Shown piece after piece: positions 5,567 to 6,722 of a stretch of DNA of 6,722 bases. Each line of letters begins with the position of its first letter. The first letter of the stretch is position 1. The stretch is from Ignavibacteriales bacterium. Its GTDB lineage: Bacteria > Bacteroidota > Ignavibacteria > T3Sed10-11. The notes under the pieces are model-generated. The model made no database searches and was not told the origin of the DNA. It worked only from the letters and a program-made list of their open reading frames with translations. The stretch lies in the NCBI GenBank assembly GCA_003560935.1, contig PWJF01000250.1, positions 1 to 6,722 on the forward strand, read 5' to 3'. Position numbers and translations under genes: made by a program.

Positions 5567-5647
5567 TAATATTGTAACATCCCGCAACGGTTGTTATTCC
5601 CGCACTGAAATACGTTGCATTATTCCATCAAATATAACGAGAGGATT

Positions 5648-6722
5648 ATGGGCAGAATTTTTATAGAAGATCTCGCCGAACATGTAGGCAAGGATGTTAC
5701 GATTCATGGCTGGGTTTACAATAAACGTTCCAGCGGTAAAATTAAGTTTATTATTGTACGCGACGGCACCGGGCTGCTGCAGTGCGTCATGGTGAAAGCT
5801 GCACTGCCGGAGAATGTGTTTGAAACGTTCGGACAACTCACACAGGAATCATCGCTTAAAGTAACGGGCACCGTTAAGGAGGAACCCCGCGCACCCGGCG
5901 GCTTTGAGCTTGAGGTGAAGGATGTCTCGATTATTCATATTGCGGTCGATTATCCGATCACACCGAAAGAACACGGCGTCGAGTTCTTAATGGACCGCCG
6001 CCATCTCTGGCTGAGGTCGACGCGGCAGCATGCCATCATGCGCGTCCGTCATCATATTATAAAATCGATACGTGATTATTTCGATTCGAACGGTTTTGTG
6101 CTTATCGATTCGCCGATATTGACACCAAATGCCGTTGAAGGAACTACAACATTATTCGAGACCGAGTACTTCGATCTCGGTAAAGCATTCCTGACACAGA
6201 GCGGCCAGCTATACGCCGAAGCTGCGGCAATAGCACACGGAAAAGTGTACTGCTTCGGTCCGACGTTCCGCGCAGAGAAATCGAAAACGCGCAGACATCT
6301 TACCGAGTTCTGGATGGTTGAACCCGAGGTTGCATTCAACGATCTTGACGATAATATGGACCTCGCAGAGGATTTCCTGGAATATGTTGTTTCATCGACC
6401 CTCAAACATAAAGCCGAAGAACTTGAAACTTTAGAGCGTGATACTACATATTTACAAAATGTGAAGAAACCGATGCCGCGTATCTCGTACGATGAAGCAG
6501 TCGATATACTCAGGAAAAAGGGCATCGAATTTGAATGGGGGGGAGATCTCGGCGGAACGGATGAAACGTTGATATCCGAACAATTCGATAAGCCGGTGAT
6601 GGTACACCGTTATCCTGCACAGGTGAAAGCATTTTACATGAAACGCGATCCCGAAAACGACAAGATTGCTCTTGCTCTTGACGTACTTGCCCCCGAAGGA
6701 TACGGTGAAATCATCGGTGGCA
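5648..6722 (+). CDS. asnS: asparaginyl-tRNA synthetase, 3' end cut by the window
   Basis: The first 358 codons of a class IIb aminoacyl-tRNA synthetase that charges tRNA-Asn with asparagine; full length is usually about 430-465, so roughly 70-110 residues are missing. Residues 1-100 are the OB-fold anticodon-binding domain ([18 protein letters not shown], 17-34; [13 protein letters not shown], 36-48). The catalytic domain follows: RHLWLRS (118-124), motif 1 around DSPILTP (154-160), [13 protein letters not shown] (164-176), [11 protein letters not shown] (182-192), and motif 2 [20 protein letters not shown] (204-223). The EGTTTLFE stretch and the FRAEKSxTxRHL motif with EFWMVEPE separate AsnRS from AspRS and archaeal-type AspRS. 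Motif 3 (GLGxxR) lies beyond the window. The start is supported by the normal family N-terminus (RIFIEDL) and by GAGAGGA (5639-5645), unusually close at two bases from the ATG. Confidence 0.97.
   Translation, partial: MGRIFIEDLAEHVGKDVTIHGWVYNKRSSGKIKFIIVRDGTGLLQCVMVKAALPENVFETFGQLTQESSLKVTGTVKEEPRAPGGFELEVKDVSIIHIAVDYPITPKEHGVEFLMDRRHLWLRSTRQHAIMRVRHHIIKSIRDYFDSNGFVLIDSPILTPNAVEGTTTLFETEYFDLGKAFLTQSGQLYAEAAAIAHGKVYCFGPTFRAEKSKTRRHLTEFWMVEPEVAFNDLDDNMDLAEDFLEYVVSSTLKHKAEELETLERDTTYLQNVKKPMPRISYDEAVDILRKKGIEFEWGGDLGGTDETLISEQFDKPVMVHRYPAQVKAFYMKRDPENDKIALALDVLAPEGYGEIIGG

Noticed and set aside
6076..6525. Minus-strand 149-codon open frame opposite asnS
   Set aside because: It lies wholly antisense to highly conserved AsnRS motifs, so it is a by-product of the codon use there.

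Overview
The window reads as an ordinary bacterial chromosome segment of moderate GC, with short intergenic gaps and housekeeping genes on both strands. The organism is most likely from the Bacteroidota-Chlorobiota-Ignavibacteriota (FCB) neighbourhood. This placement is an inference with low to moderate confidence. It rests on the folB-folK-deoxynucleoside kinase cluster, an initiator tRNA gene without encoded CCA, a mix of strong Shine-Dalgarno leaders and A/T-rich leaders without one, and promoters that fit both the sigma70 pattern and the Bacteroidota TTTG / TAnnTTTG pattern. No phage, plasmid, transposase, CRISPR or defence genes are visible.

Layout. Positions 1-300 hold no recognisable gene: one doubtful 54-codon frame, then a strong plus-strand intrinsic terminator (240-288) that probably ends a transcript from upstream of the window. 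On the minus strand, from high to low coordinates, are a cysteine hydrolase of the isochorismatase/nicotinamidase superfamily (1566-523) and an initiator tRNA (451-379) with its own good promoter and a terminator right behind it (374-335). The divergent gap at 1567-1792 carries a near-perfect 51-bp palindrome and a candidate promoter for the plus-strand genes.

The plus strand then carries a MarC-family membrane protein (1793-2494) and a compact cluster: folB (2569-2940), overlapping folK (2903-3442), a TTG-started deoxynucleoside kinase (3479-4192), and a 72-residue membrane-anchored protein one base later (4194-4412). A 155-bp gap with a weak terminator-like structure follows. After it come a cytosolic zinc metallopeptidase-like gene with HEIGH and DWAE motifs (4568-5566) and the first 358 codons of asparaginyl-tRNA synthetase (from 5648), cut by the window end.

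Working together. FolB and FolK catalyse consecutive steps towards dihydropteroate, and the kinase salvages deoxynucleosides, so the cluster joins folate supply with DNA-precursor supply. The initiator tRNA and AsnRS serve translation. I see no convincing new multi-gene system. The items most worth a second look are the palindromic repeat in the divergent promoter region, the orphan metallopeptidase with its uncharacterised basic C-terminal region, and the small tail-motif membrane protein coupled to the kinase.
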